From assembly GCA_023391415.1 (NCBI GenBank), contig JAEWAY010000036.1, forward strand, positions 310,001-374,000: a stretch of DNA of 64,000 nucleotides, read 5' to 3'. The position numbers and the translations under genes are program-made. Shown piece after piece: positions 26,839 through 35,468 of this stretch. A model generated the notes under the pieces. It did not search any database and was not told the origin of the DNA. It worked only from the letters and a program-made list of their open reading frames with translations. Every line of letters begins with the position of its first letter. Position 1 is the stretch's first letter. Origin of the DNA: Bacteroidota bacterium. Lineage in GTDB: Bacteria; Bacteroidota; Bacteroidia; Cytophagales; Cytophagaceae.

Positions 26839-28695
26839 TTGAAAACGATACTACTTTGGGGTCTCGCCTTTATGTTCAGCGCGCTTCAACTATCCGCGCA
26901 GGTAACACCTTGTTTCGACGCGGCGGCGACAAGAGGCTGCGCGCCTTTTCAACTGGATTTAATTAATTGCTCGAGCGGCAACGTCTCACTCTATATCATA
27001 ACAGGCCCCAATAGCTCCCGGGAAGAGCTTTTTGGAACTACAATCACGCTTTCCTCTCCAGGAACATATTCGGTAGAACAGAGAGTTGGTACCGGTGGCG
27101 GTACCGGTGGCACAACGTCCCTTGTGAAAACAGATTATATCGAAGTCCTCTCTTCTCCCAGCCCTCTGTATACAGTCAAAATTTGCGAAGGACGAAAAAT
27201 TGAAATACATACTGTTACTGGTCAATACGAAGAATACATCATAACCCCGGGCGATGGCGGCCCATCCGTAACTGTCGCGGCCGGAAATATCTTTTCCCAT
27301 ACCTATACCACAGATACAGACAAAACCCTGACAGTGAAGGGAAATTACAATCCCGGAAACTGTGGTGGTACCGCGACCTCATTGATAAAACCCTTTGTAA
27401 CGCTTCAACAACCCTCTATCTCCAGCGTACAGGCGGAAGATGGAAAAATACGGGTTTCTTTTTCCACTGACGCCAGATTTAAATATCGTCTGCTCGAAAG
27501 CGCGCAAAGCGGGCCTTATACTATTATAGACAGCATCCGATATGAAGCAGGAAACCAAACCATCGACCTGAATCGGAACACTGAAAACCGTGTATACACC
27601 TACTTGCTTGAAACTTATGACGATTGCGGCAAAAAGTCTTCTTCTATTCCAATCAATACTCTCTTGCCGGTTATTGAAAATAAAAACAAAGAAGTCTCCT
27701 TCAGAATATCTCAATCTTCCTTAAGCAACTTCGACAAAGTCATTATATATAAAAACAATATTCTCTTACAGGAAATCACTTCCAATAATCTAAACTTTGA
27801 CGATCCATTTATCGAGTGTGGCGTGAAATATTGCTATAGGATTGAAGGCGTAAAAGGCGCGACCCGATCTACTGTCTCTGAACAGTGCGTTATTGGTCAG
27901 AATATACAAACACCCGCGGCCATCACCAGTCTGAACAGTAGCTTTGAACAAAACTCCATCGTCCTGAGCTGGAGCATTCCTTCTACTCCATTCAAGACAC
28001 AAAGGGTATACCTCAATAAGGACGCGACCTGGGAAGAAATAAATCAGACGACATCCTCGAAATACGTATTGCAAAACCCCGATCCGGACAACAGTTACTG
28101 TTTCCAGATAGACTATACCGATCAATGCGACAATGTTTCGCAAATGAGCCAAAACACCTGCCCGATAACGCTAAAAATGTCCAAAAACGGCAACGCTTAC
28201 ATACTTCACTGGAATTCTTACAGTGGCTCGGGTACTCCCTCCACGTACATGCTTGTGAAATACAACGAGAACAACGATATTATAAATCAATTTGACGTAA
28301 GCGGATTATCATCTTATACCGATCCTCTGGTAGACGACGGCGGTATATTTTACTACCAGATCGTCTCAAGCGACATGAGTGGCTTTAGCTCCCACTCCAA
28401 TGTTGTCGAAGCCCGGGAAGAGCTGACGCTATTTGTTCCCACCGCTTTTACACCTAATGGAGACGGACAAAACGATGTCTTCCGGATAAAAGGAAAATAC
28501 GTGAAGAGTTTCTCTATGACCATCTACAACAACTGGGGAGAGGCGATTTTTCATTCCGACACGCTCGCGAAAACCTGGAACGGAAAAAAATACACTGAGG
28601 ACGCGCCCTCCGGTGTATATAGCTATATCATAGAAGCTACCGACTATCAAGGCAACATACATAACCAAAGCGGCACTATTACACTGATCCGTTAA
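26839..28695 (+). CDS. T9SS type B cargo protein (gliding-motility C-terminal domain)
   Basis: 618 residues. The start is a TTG two bases after the hisS stop; it gives a perfect signal peptide (MKTILLWGLAFMFSALQLSA before QV), and no ATG is near. The mature N-terminus CFDAAATRGCAPFQLDLINC is a PKD-like start, and a Gly-Thr-rich turn (VGTGGGTGGTTS) occurs near residue 90. Three fibronectin-like modules with single cysteine pairs follow (residues 190-500). The last 85 residues, from VPTAFTPNGDGQNDVFRIKG through YNNWGEAIFHS to SGTITLIR, are the CHU/gliding-motility C-terminal domain used by the type IX secretion system. The product is probably an adhesive surface protein. Confidence 0.87.
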   Translation: MKTILLWGLAFMFSALQLSAQVTPCFDAAATRGCAPFQLDLINCSSGNVSLYIITGPNSSREELFGTTITLSSPGTYSVEQRVGTGGGTGGTTSLVKTDYIEVLSSPSPLYTVKICEGRKIEIHTVTGQYEEYIITPGDGGPSVTVAAGNIFSHTYTTDTDKTLTVKGNYNPGNCGGTATSLIKPFVTLQQPSISSVQAEDGKIRVSFSTDARFKYRLLESAQSGPYTIIDSIRYEAGNQTIDLNRNTENRVYTYLLETYDDCGKKSSSIPINTLLPVIENKNKEVSFRISQSSLSNFDKVIIYKNNILLQEITSNNLNFDDPFIECGVKYCYRIEGVKGATRSTVSEQCVIGQNIQTPAAITSLNSSFEQNSIVLSWSIPSTPFKTQRVYLNKDATWEEINQTTSSKYVLQNPDPDNSYCFQIDYTDQCDNVSQMSQNTCPITLKMSKNGNAYILHWNSYSGSGTPSTYMLVKYNENNDIINQFDVSGLSSYTDPLVDDGGIFYYQIVSSDMSGFSSHSNVVEAREELTLFVPTAFTPNGDGQNDVFRIKGKYVKSFSMTIYNNWGEAIFHSDTLAKTWNGKKYTEDAPSGVYSYIIEATDYQGNIHNQSGTITLIR

Positions 28696-28731
28696 CTTAG
28701 TACAATCGAATATAAAAGGGGAAATAGTTAA

Positions 28732-29064
28732 ATGTTTGACATGATGAACATGCTTGGAAAAGTAAAGGAAGTCCAGGCGAAAATGCAAAAAGCGAAAGAA
28801 AACCTTGTCAATATTACCGTAACGGCCGAATCGGGCGCGGGCATGGTAAAAGTAACCGTAAACGGACATCGGCAAGTGATCAAACTGGAAATTGATCCGG
28901 AAATCGTGAAAGCGGAAGACAAGCAGACTTTGGAAGATCTGACCGTCGCCGCGATCAACAAAGCCATGCTCGATATTGAAGACAAAATCAAAGAGGAATT
29001 AAAAAAGAACACAGAAGGAATGTTGCCCAATATTCCCGGCCTGGATCTAGGCAATCTCTTCTGA
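28732..29064 (+). CDS. YbaB/EbfC family nucleoid-associated protein
   Basis: 110 residues. The whole protein is a YbaB domain: MFDMMNMLGKVKEVQAKMQK, then TAESGAGMVKVTVNGHRQV and KLEIDPEIVKAEDKQTLEDL, ending in a flexible Gly-Leu-Pro tail. Family members are tweezer-like dimers that bind DNA without strong sequence preference. In many bacteria ybaB sits with dnaX and recR; here it lies between a T9SS cargo gene and a glycosyltransferase, 36 bp and 1 bp away. Confidence 0.93.
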   Translation: MFDMMNMLGKVKEVQAKMQKAKENLVNITVTAESGAGMVKVTVNGHRQVIKLEIDPEIVKAEDKQTLEDLTVAAINKAMLDIEDKIKEELKKNTEGMLPNIPGLDLGNLF

Positions 29065-29065
29065 C

Positions 29066-30106
29066 ATGAGTGGCTCCGTCGCTGTAGTCATCCTAAACTG
29101 GAACGGGAAAGCATTACTGGAGAAGCTCCTTCCCGGGGTCATTCAACATACCCCTGGAGCTTCCATTTACGTAGCGGACAACTGTTCTACGGACAACTCT
29201 ATAGAGTTCCTAAGAGAAAATTATCCAGAGGTAAGCGTTATCCTCAATGAAACAAATTGTGGCTTCTCGGAAGGTTACAACAGAGCCCTGTTTTCTCTCA
29301 CGGAAGACTATTTTGTCCTTTTAAACTCGGATGTCGAGGTTACCCCTCATTGGCTGGAACCCATGCTGGAAATCCTGAAATCAGATTCTTCCATAGCGTG
29401 TTGCCAACCCAAAATCAAAGATTATTACAACAGGGAGAACTTCGAATACGCCGGAGCGGCGGGAGGTTACATAGATCGTTTTGGATATCCGTTTTGCCGG
29501 GGAAGGCTTTTCACTTCCCTGGAGCCGGACGAAGGACAGTATGACGACGCCCGTGAGATATTCTGGGCTTCCGGAGCCTGTATGCTTATCCGAGCCAGCT
29601 TATATAAGGAATGCGGAGGGCTTGACGCGAGCTTCTTCGCTCATATGGAAGAAATTGATCTTTGCTGGCGTTTGATTAATCGCGGCTATAAAATCTACTA
29701 TACACCCAAAGCCACGGTTTATCATATGGGTGGAGGCACTCTTTCTAAAATCAGTCCGAGAAAAACCTATCTGAATTTTCGCAACAGCCTCTGGGTGCTC
29801 CTAAAAAACCTCCACACCCGTGAACTAGTTTCGACCATCTTCATACGACTTATACTTGACGGGATAGCCGGTATAAAGTTTATAGTGGAAGGGAAATCCA
29901 GCCACTGCCTGGCCATTATCAAAGCTCATTTTTATTGCTACTACTCTCTGAAAAACGTCTTAAGCAAGAGAAAAAACACGACTCCGAAGACTCTAAAGTA
30001 CCTTCCCGCCGTATATCGGCGCTCCGTTGTACATGACTTCTTTTTGTTGAAAAAACGAAAATTTAGTGATTTAAAAATCCCAGACAGTACTGCGTTTCCT
30101 TCTTAA
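29066..30106 (+). CDS. Glycosyltransferase family 2, rhamnosyltransferase-like
   Basis: 346 residues. The N-terminal GT-A fold is clear: VAVVILNWNGKALLEKLL, VADNCSTDNSIEFLREN, ETNCGFSEGYNRAL and the metal-binding LLNSDVEV, followed by the acceptor-side FWASGACMLIRASLY and FAHMEEIDLCWRL. These motifs match the RfbN/WbbL type of enzymes that add a sugar to lipid-linked glycans at the cytoplasmic face of the inner membrane. Hydrophobic residues near 260-300 could attach it to the membrane. It starts one base after the ybaB stop, and its 3' end overlaps the convergent pspC gene by 36 bp. Confidence 0.88.
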   Translation: MSGSVAVVILNWNGKALLEKLLPGVIQHTPGASIYVADNCSTDNSIEFLRENYPEVSVILNETNCGFSEGYNRALFSLTEDYFVLLNSDVEVTPHWLEPMLEILKSDSSIACCQPKIKDYYNRENFEYAGAAGGYIDRFGYPFCRGRLFTSLEPDEGQYDDAREIFWASGACMLIRASLYKECGGLDASFFAHMEEIDLCWRLINRGYKIYYTPKATVYHMGGGTLSKISPRKTYLNFRNSLWVLLKNLHTRELVSTIFIRLILDGIAGIKFIVEGKSSHCLAIIKAHFYCYYSLKNVLSKRKNTTPKTLKYLPAVYRRSVVHDFFLLKKRKFSDLKIPDSTAFPS

Positions 30107-30289
30107 GTATTTATGAATATTCAGCAGAAAAGCGAGTACAAGATATATAATCAGTGGACTTCCAAAGGTTAAAAAAGAGGCGTACAGAAAAAAAAGACGA
30201 ATGGCGGAAGTAGCCACACCAAGCTTTTCACCCAGGAAGGCGCAAACTCCAAAAGCCCTTTCCTCAAAAAAAGTCTGTATCTTCTTCAT
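30071..30289 (-). CDS. PspC domain protein
   Basis: 72 residues from the ATG at 30289; a longer frame starting at 30349 is less likely because the Bacteroidota -7 element lies inside it. MKKIQTFFEERAFGVCAFLG is followed by one long hydrophobic helix (AIRLFFLYASFLTFGSPLII). The PspC domain is found in phage-shock and envelope-stress proteins. The 3' end overlaps the convergent glycosyltransferase gene by 36 bp. No psp partners are nearby. Confidence 0.82.
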   Translation of the reverse strand: MKKIQTFFEERAFGVCAFLGEKLGVATSAIRLFFLYASFLTFGSPLIIYLVLAFLLNIHKYLRRKRSTVWDF

Positions 30290-30305
30290 TGTTAACAAAG
30301 CTAAC

Positions 30306-30313
30306 CAAATATA
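30306..30313 (-). promoter_or_regulatory. pspC promoter, -7 element
   Basis: TATATTTG on the minus strand, an exact TAnnTTTG match, lies 17 bp upstream of the chosen PspC ATG and supports that start. No clear -33 TTG at the usual distance. Confidence 0.45.
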
Positions 30314-30424
30314 GGCATTTATACGTATAATTATATCGAAAGTATTCAAAATTTATTGTTTCATTTATTGTAATATTGAATGGATAAGGATAATTTAGCG
30401 ACGAGTAATAAAATTTTTAAACCT

Positions 30425-32215
30425 ATGATCTTGAAAAGACATACTACCTTTTTATCTGCTTTAGTGATTTTCAGCGTCCTGTCGGGATGCGCGCTTCAGA
30501 AAATGGTAAAAATGGCGAAAGACCAGGAACTGACCGTAAACCCTTCCCCACTGGAAGTCCATGGTGATAGCGTGCAGTTTGAAGTATCCGCCCTGCTGCC
30601 GGTAAAAATGCTGAAAAAAAACAAAATATACGCGGTCAAGCCACATTATCAGTATGGAAATGAAAAACTGGACCTGCAAGTAGTCGAGTTCAACTCCAAC
30701 GATTTTCCAAACGCGAAAACCGAGCAGCCTAAAATCAGCCATACATTTTCATTTGAATATCAAGCTTCTATCGGCAACGGCGATTTAATGATCGTCGGAA
30801 CCGCCTACAACCTGGCAAAAACGAAATCCAAATCGACGGAAGCTCTTCCTGTCGCTCAAGGGCTCATTACTACTTCCAGGCTTGTACAGGAAATTTCCGA
30901 ACCCGTTTTCGCGGAACACGGATATGTAAACAAGGAAGAACTGATCCCCGTAAACGTAAACTTTTTCTTTGATCAGGGAAGCGCCAAACTTCGGGCCAAT
31001 GAAGTTAAAACCTCCGGAAAAGAGCTTGACGCGTTCATCGCTAAAAAGAACGTTACAAGAACCGTAACCATTATAGGTCAGCACTCTCCGGAAGGAACCG
31101 AGCGAGTGAACAGCAAACTGGCTGAAGAGCGCGCGAAAGTAATTGAAGATTATTACAAGAAGGCCATGAAGCGTTACGATTACAAAGGCCTTGCCGACTC
31201 TATAAAGTTTGTAACCAAAGGTGTTGTTCTTGACTGGGAACCATTGAGAAAACTTTTCGACGCTACCGATATCTTGTCTTCAAGCGACGAGTCTCAGGTA
31301 TTGTCTATCGTGAGAGGCGCCGGTTCATTTGAAGAAAAGGAAAAAGAACTACAAAAGCTGCCTTTCTACAAAACCTTGCTTAACGAAGTATATCCCAAGC
31401 TCAGAGTAGCGAAAACGGAGATTTTGATGGTTAAGCCTAAGAAATCCGACGCGGAAATCGCCCTCCTCGCGAAAGGCATAGTCGCTGGCAATGTGAGTCT
31501 GGATACTCTGAACGCGGAAGAGCTGGCATACTCCGCCACCTTGACGGAATCAAGCGATGAAAAGGAAAAAATCTACGAAGCGCTTATCAAGAAAAACGAT
31601 TCGTGGATCGCATACAACAACGTTGGTGTCCTTTATCTGCTAAGAGCTGAAAAAGAGCCGGACGCGAACAAGAAAAACACACTTGTATCCAAAGCGCTTA
31701 CTCAATTCGAAATCGCCGCTAAGAAGCAGGAAACAGCCATAGCGGTTACAAATCAAGCGGCTGCTTACACAATGAAGTCTATGAGAGCGGAAGCGAAGCT
31801 AGCCATCGAAAAGGCGCTTACCTTGAATCCGGACGCGGAAACAAGAAAAAAACTATACGCTATGCAAGGCGCCCTTCAAATCAGAGACGGTAAATATAAC
31901 GACGCGGTTCAAAGCTTGTCCAAAGCTTCTGAAAGCAATATAGCCCTATACGACCTTGCTCTTGCCAACGTATTGAAAGGCGATCTAAACGCCGCCGCCA
32001 ATGGTTTCGACGCCGCTATTAAAGCGGATCCAAACCACGCTCTGTCTTACTATGGAGCGGCGATCACCGCCGCCAGACAAAAAGACGAGGGCAAAACAGT
32101 GAACATGCTTAAAAAAGCGGTGGAGCTTGAAAAGTCACTTGCAGACAAAGCTCTAAAGGATCTTGAATTCAGAAACTACTGGAATTCCGATAACTTTAAA
32201 TCCGCGCTTAAATAA
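30425..32215 (+). CDS. OmpA-like and TPR lipoprotein
   Basis: 596 residues from the ATG at 30425; a start at 30380 is possible but would bury the lipobox. Signal peptide and lipobox SVLSGC put acceptor Cys22 at the start of the mature protein. Residues 170-330 hold an OmpA/MotB-like peptidoglycan-associated domain (VNFFFDQGSAKLRANEV, TIIGQHSPEGTERVNSKLAEERAKVI), with a 100-residue insert after it. Residues 380-590 form TPR-like helical repeats (SWIAYNNVGVLYLLRAE, AVTNQAAAYTMKSMRAEA, ALSYYGAAITAARQKD). It probably links the outer membrane to murein and scaffolds a complex. A similar layout occurs in T9SS and gliding accessory lipoproteins; the exact role is open. It has its own terminator. Confidence 0.8.
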   Translation: MILKRHTTFLSALVIFSVLSGCALQKMVKMAKDQELTVNPSPLEVHGDSVQFEVSALLPVKMLKKNKIYAVKPHYQYGNEKLDLQVVEFNSNDFPNAKTEQPKISHTFSFEYQASIGNGDLMIVGTAYNLAKTKSKSTEALPVAQGLITTSRLVQEISEPVFAEHGYVNKEELIPVNVNFFFDQGSAKLRANEVKTSGKELDAFIAKKNVTRTVTIIGQHSPEGTERVNSKLAEERAKVIEDYYKKAMKRYDYKGLADSIKFVTKGVVLDWEPLRKLFDATDILSSSDESQVLSIVRGAGSFEEKEKELQKLPFYKTLLNEVYPKLRVAKTEILMVKPKKSDAEIALLAKGIVAGNVSLDTLNAEELAYSATLTESSDEKEKIYEALIKKNDSWIAYNNVGVLYLLRAEKEPDANKKNTLVSKALTQFEIAAKKQETAIAVTNQAAAYTMKSMRAEAKLAIEKALTLNPDAETRKKLYAMQGALQIRDGKYNDAVQSLSKASESNIALYDLALANVLKGDLNAAANGFDAAIKADPNHALSYYGAAITAARQKDEGKTVNMLKKAVELEKSLADKALKDLEFRNYWNSDNFKSALK

Positions 32216-32240
32216 GAAAAAGAAGATCATTAGGTAAATA

Positions 32241-32270
32241 AAAAAGGGGCCGCGGCCCCTTTTTTATTTT
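32241..32270 (+). terminator. Intrinsic terminator after the OmpA/TPR gene
   Basis: AAAAAGGGGCCGCGGCCCCTTTTTT is a perfect palindrome with a strong GC stem and U-run on both strands. It separates the lipoprotein gene from the pdhB promoter. Confidence 0.9.
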
Positions 32271-32293
32271 AACACAAATCCTTCGTAAAAGGA

Positions 32294-32324
32294 TTGTTAA
32301 TTGTGTGGTTATTCTCTATTTTTG
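32294..32324 (+). promoter_or_regulatory. pdhB promoter (TTG-N20-TATTTTTG)
   Basis: TTG at 32294-32296, a 20-nt spacer and TATTTTTG at 32317-32324 match the Bacteroidota SigA consensus. Transcription should begin near 32331, leaving a leader of about 28 nt before the pdhB ATG. Confidence 0.75.
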
Positions 32325-32358
32325 CCGCAGTTAATTCGGTTTTTAACGTTTTTAAAAT

Positions 32359-33336
32359 ATGCGAGAAATACAGTTCAGAGAAGCACTTCGTGAAGCCATG
32401 AACGAGGAGATGAGAAGAGATGAATCGGTTTTCTTAATGGGAGAGGAAGTAGCAGAATACAATGGCGCTTATAAAGTAAGCCAGGGTATGTTGGATGAAT
32501 TCGGACCTCAACGTGTTATTGACACGCCTATCGCGGAACTAGGCTTTGCGGGAATTGGTGTAGGCGCCGCCATGAACGGACTTCGCCCGATCATTGAGTT
32601 TATGACATTCAACTTTTCATTGGTAGCCATCGACCAGGTGATAAACAGCGCGGCTAAGATGATGAGCATGTCCGGTGGACAATACAATGTTCCTATCGTT
32701 TTCAGAGGCCCAACCGGAAACGCGGGCATGTTAAGCTCACAACATTCTCAGAACTTCGAAAACTGGTACGCGAACTGCCCCGGATTAAAAGTTGTTATTC
32801 CTTCTACTCCGTACGACGCGAAAGGTCTGCTCAAATCATCTATCAGAGATAACGATCCTGTTATCTTTATGGAGTCCGAATTAATGTATGGTGAAAAAGG
32901 GGAAGTACCTGAAAGCGAGTATCTGATCCCGATCGGAGTCGCTGATGTAAAGAAATCCGGAACCGATGTAACAATCGTCAGCTTCGGAAAAATCATCAAA
33001 GTCGCTCTGGAAGCAGCCAAAGAACTGGAAAAAGATGGAATTAGCTGCGAGATCATCGATCTTCGCTCCGTACGTCCAATCGATTATGAAGCGATTGTAA
33101 AGTCTGTAAAGAAAACCAATCGTTGCGTCATTGTGGAAGAAGCGTGGCCCTTGGCAAGTATCTCATCAGAAATCGCGTATCATGTACAGCGTTACGCTTT
33201 TGATTACCTTGACGCTCCTATCGCCAGAGTAACTAGCCGAGATCTGCCCCTTCCATACGCGCCAACACTTATTGATGAAATATTACCAAGCGTAAAAAGG
33301 ACAATCGGAGCGGTAAACTCCGTATTATACCGGTAG
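32359..33336 (+). CDS. pdhB: Pyruvate dehydrogenase E1 component, beta subunit
   Basis: 325 residues, a complete E1-beta subunit. With the alpha subunit it binds thiamine diphosphate and decarboxylates pyruvate, handing the acetyl group to E2. MREIQFREALREAMNEEM, then FLMGEEVAEYNGAYKVSQG, RVIDTPIAELGFAGIGVGAA and GPTGNAGMLSSQHSQ are typical of the Bacteroidota PdhB. The C-terminal transketolase domain (VTIVSFGKIIKVALEAAKEL, IDLRSVRPIDYEAI) is intact. The alpha subunit is not next to it. The gene is monocistronic between its own promoter and a strong terminator. Confidence 0.95.
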   Translation: MREIQFREALREAMNEEMRRDESVFLMGEEVAEYNGAYKVSQGMLDEFGPQRVIDTPIAELGFAGIGVGAAMNGLRPIIEFMTFNFSLVAIDQVINSAAKMMSMSGGQYNVPIVFRGPTGNAGMLSSQHSQNFENWYANCPGLKVVIPSTPYDAKGLLKSSIRDNDPVIFMESELMYGEKGEVPESEYLIPIGVADVKKSGTDVTIVSFGKIIKVALEAAKELEKDGISCEIIDLRSVRPIDYEAIVKSVKKTNRCVIVEEAWPLASISSEIAYHVQRYAFDYLDAPIARVTSRDLPLPYAPTLIDEILPSVKRTIGAVNSVLYR

Positions 33337-33370
33337 CCATTACAAAACAGAATACTTTTCCTATAAAATA

Positions 33371-33397
33371 AAAAAACCGTCAATTGACGGTTTTTTT
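33371..33397. terminator. Bidirectional terminator between pdhB and ffh
   Basis: A nearly perfect palindrome, AAAAAACCGTCAATTGACGG followed by TTTTTTT, provides a hairpin with U-runs on both strands between two convergent genes. Confidence 0.9.
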
Positions 33398-33424
33398 ATT
33401 TTATTACATCTTATGATAGTTAGC

Positions 33425-34750
33425 TTAACGCTTCAGCATATTCAAATTAGGCATCCCTTTTTTAGACATCTTATTGACCGCTTTCATCATCTTTCTCATA
33501 TCGTCAAACTGCTTCAGCAAGTTATTGACCTGTTGAATACTAGTCCCACTTCCATCAGCGATTCTTTTTTTCCTGCTTCCATTGATCAGCTCAGGATTTC
33601 TTCGTTCCTGAACAGTCATGGATCGGATAATCGCCTCGATGGGTTTGAACGCGTTGTCGTCAATCTCTACGTCCTTCATCATCTTGCCCATACCTGGCAA
33701 CATGCCGATAAGATCTTTGAGACTTCCCATTTTCTTGATCTGCTGTAGCTGGCTTAAAAAGTCTTCGAAATCAAACTGATTTTTACGGATCTTCTTATTT
33801 AGCTTTTCCGCCTCTTCTTCGTCAAATACCTGCTGAGCACGCTCCACAAGCGATATAACATCGCCCATACCCAGGATCCTCTGCGCCATCCGATCCGGAT
33901 AAAACAGATCGATAGCCTCCATCTTTTCGCCGGTACTAATGTATTTGATAGGCTTTTCGACGACCGACCTGATAGAAAGCGCCGCTCCACCACGGCTGTC
34001 ACCATCCAATTTTGTAAGAACAACTCCATTGAAATCAAGACGATCATTAAATACCTTGGCCGTATTCACCGCGTCCTGTCCTGTCATGGCGTCGACCACA
34101 AACAAGGTTTCCGAAGGATTGAGCGCTTTTTTAAGCTCAGCGATCTCATTCATCATCGATTCATCTACCGCCAAACGTCCGGCAGTATCCACGATAACGA
34201 TTTTCTTACCAGTAGCTTTCGCGTGCGTCAGCGCGTTGCCCGCTATCTGAAGCGCGTTTTGATTACCAGGCTCCGCGTATACCTCTACACCAACCTGCTC
34301 ACCCAGAACCTTCAACTGGTCAATGGCGGCCGGACGATAAATATCGCAAGCCACTAGCAACACCTGCTTTCCTTGCTTTTTGAGCAAATTGGCCAGTTTT
34401 CCACTAAAGGTTGTCTTACCCGATCCCTGAAGGCCGGAAATCAATATCACCGCGGGATCTCCCTTTAAGGATATATCGGCTTTTTCGCCTCCCATTAATT
34501 CGGTAAGTTCCTCGTGCGTGATTTTGACGAACAGTTGTCCTGGAGAAACAGAGAGCAAAACATCTCTGCCTAACGCTTTTTCCTTTATATTATCCGTAAC
34601 AGATTTCGCTACTTTATAGTTAACGTCCGCGTCTACCAAAGCTCTTCTAATCTCTTTTATGGTAGTCGCCACATTAATTTCGGTGATCTGCCCCTCTCCT
34701 TTCAGAGTCTTAAAGGCTCGATCCAACTTACTACTTAAATTCTCAAACAT
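33425..34750 (-). CDS. ffh: Signal recognition particle protein Ffh
   Basis: 441 residues. Ffh binds signal peptides and 4.5S RNA and delivers ribosomes to FtsY and SecYEG. The N domain (MFENLSSKLDRAFKTLKGEG) precedes the GTPase G domain with P-loop GLQGSGKTTFSGKL, DIYRPAAIDQL, VIVDTAGRL and TKLDGD. The methionine-rich M domain follows (MLPGMGKMMKDVEIDD, RKKRIADGSGTSIQQVNNLL, ending KKGMPNLNMLKR). Length and motifs are normal. It is transcribed alone, convergent with pdhB. Confidence 0.97.
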   Translation of the reverse strand: MFENLSSKLDRAFKTLKGEGQITEINVATTIKEIRRALVDADVNYKVAKSVTDNIKEKALGRDVLLSVSPGQLFVKITHEELTELMGGEKADISLKGDPAVILISGLQGSGKTTFSGKLANLLKKQGKQVLLVACDIYRPAAIDQLKVLGEQVGVEVYAEPGNQNALQIAGNALTHAKATGKKIVIVDTAGRLAVDESMMNEIAELKKALNPSETLFVVDAMTGQDAVNTAKVFNDRLDFNGVVLTKLDGDSRGGAALSIRSVVEKPIKYISTGEKMEAIDLFYPDRMAQRILGMGDVISLVERAQQVFDEEEAEKLNKKIRKNQFDFEDFLSQLQQIKKMGSLKDLIGMLPGMGKMMKDVEIDDNAFKPIEAIIRSMTVQERRNPELINGSRKKRIADGSGTSIQQVNNLLKQFDDMRKMMKAVNKMSKKGMPNLNMLKR

Positions 34751-34853
34751 GTTTTTTGACTTGAAAACGCAAAGAAAGAAAAATTTTCAACGAGGTTAAA
34801 ATCAATACATGGTTAATTTTAACTTTATACAATATAACTTTATTTTTATCCAA

Positions 34854-35468
34854 ATGACAATGTCAACGCGGAAACAATTAGCCATTTATGGAACCGGAGG
34901 CCACGCGCTCAGCGCTCTTGACATATTGTATTCCAATAATTACCCCGACAACATCTATTTCATAGAAGAATACAAAGATATCCAGGATCATATGGGCTAC
35001 AAAGTATTCAACAGCTAACGATAAGCCCGGACGCGTTGTTTATAGCCATTGGCGATAACGCTTCGCGTCAAGACTTGTTCTCCCGTTTTTCAGATTTCAA
35101 TCTTTTCTCAATCATATCATCCAAAGCCTCCATAAGCGCCTTTTCCCGCTTGGGGAAACACCTTTTTGTAGGATATCATTCGCATATTGGACCCAAAGCC
35201 ATAATCGGAGACAATACCATCATCAATACAGACTCGGTAATAGAACATGAAGTCCCCCTGTCATATTTCCATCAACGCGAGCATAGCGGAACAAACCACT
35301 ATTGGAGACAGCGTATTCGTAAGCGCCGGAGCTACGGTCATCAACAATGTTTCCATCTGATCCGATGTAATTATCGGCGCGTCTTCCGTTGTAACAACAC
35401 CCATCCGCGAAGCGGGAACTTATGTGGGAGCCCCCGCCCGAAAAATCAAAAAGCCTACTCTCTTTTAA
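34854..35468 (+). pseudogene. Decayed NeuD-type sugar O/N-acyltransferase
   Basis: Starts as MTMSTRKQLAIYGTGGHALS, typical of NeuD/PglD-type left-handed beta-helix acyltransferases. The frame is lost near 35018: one base is missing just before LTISPDALFIAIGDNASRQD resumes in another frame. A second break near 35255 lacks about 13 nt compared with the intact paralogue at 40587 (expected ...EIGDH between HEV and CHIS), after which NASIAEQTTIGDSVFVSAGA continues. A TGA at 35358-35360 then replaces the cysteine of VSICSDVIIG. The final part, EAGTYVGAPARKIKKPTLF, ends at 35468. At least three lesions make a functional product very unlikely. The 3' end overlaps the convergent flippase gene by 14 bp. 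Splitting it into two short hypotheticals would be wrong. Confidence 0.9.
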
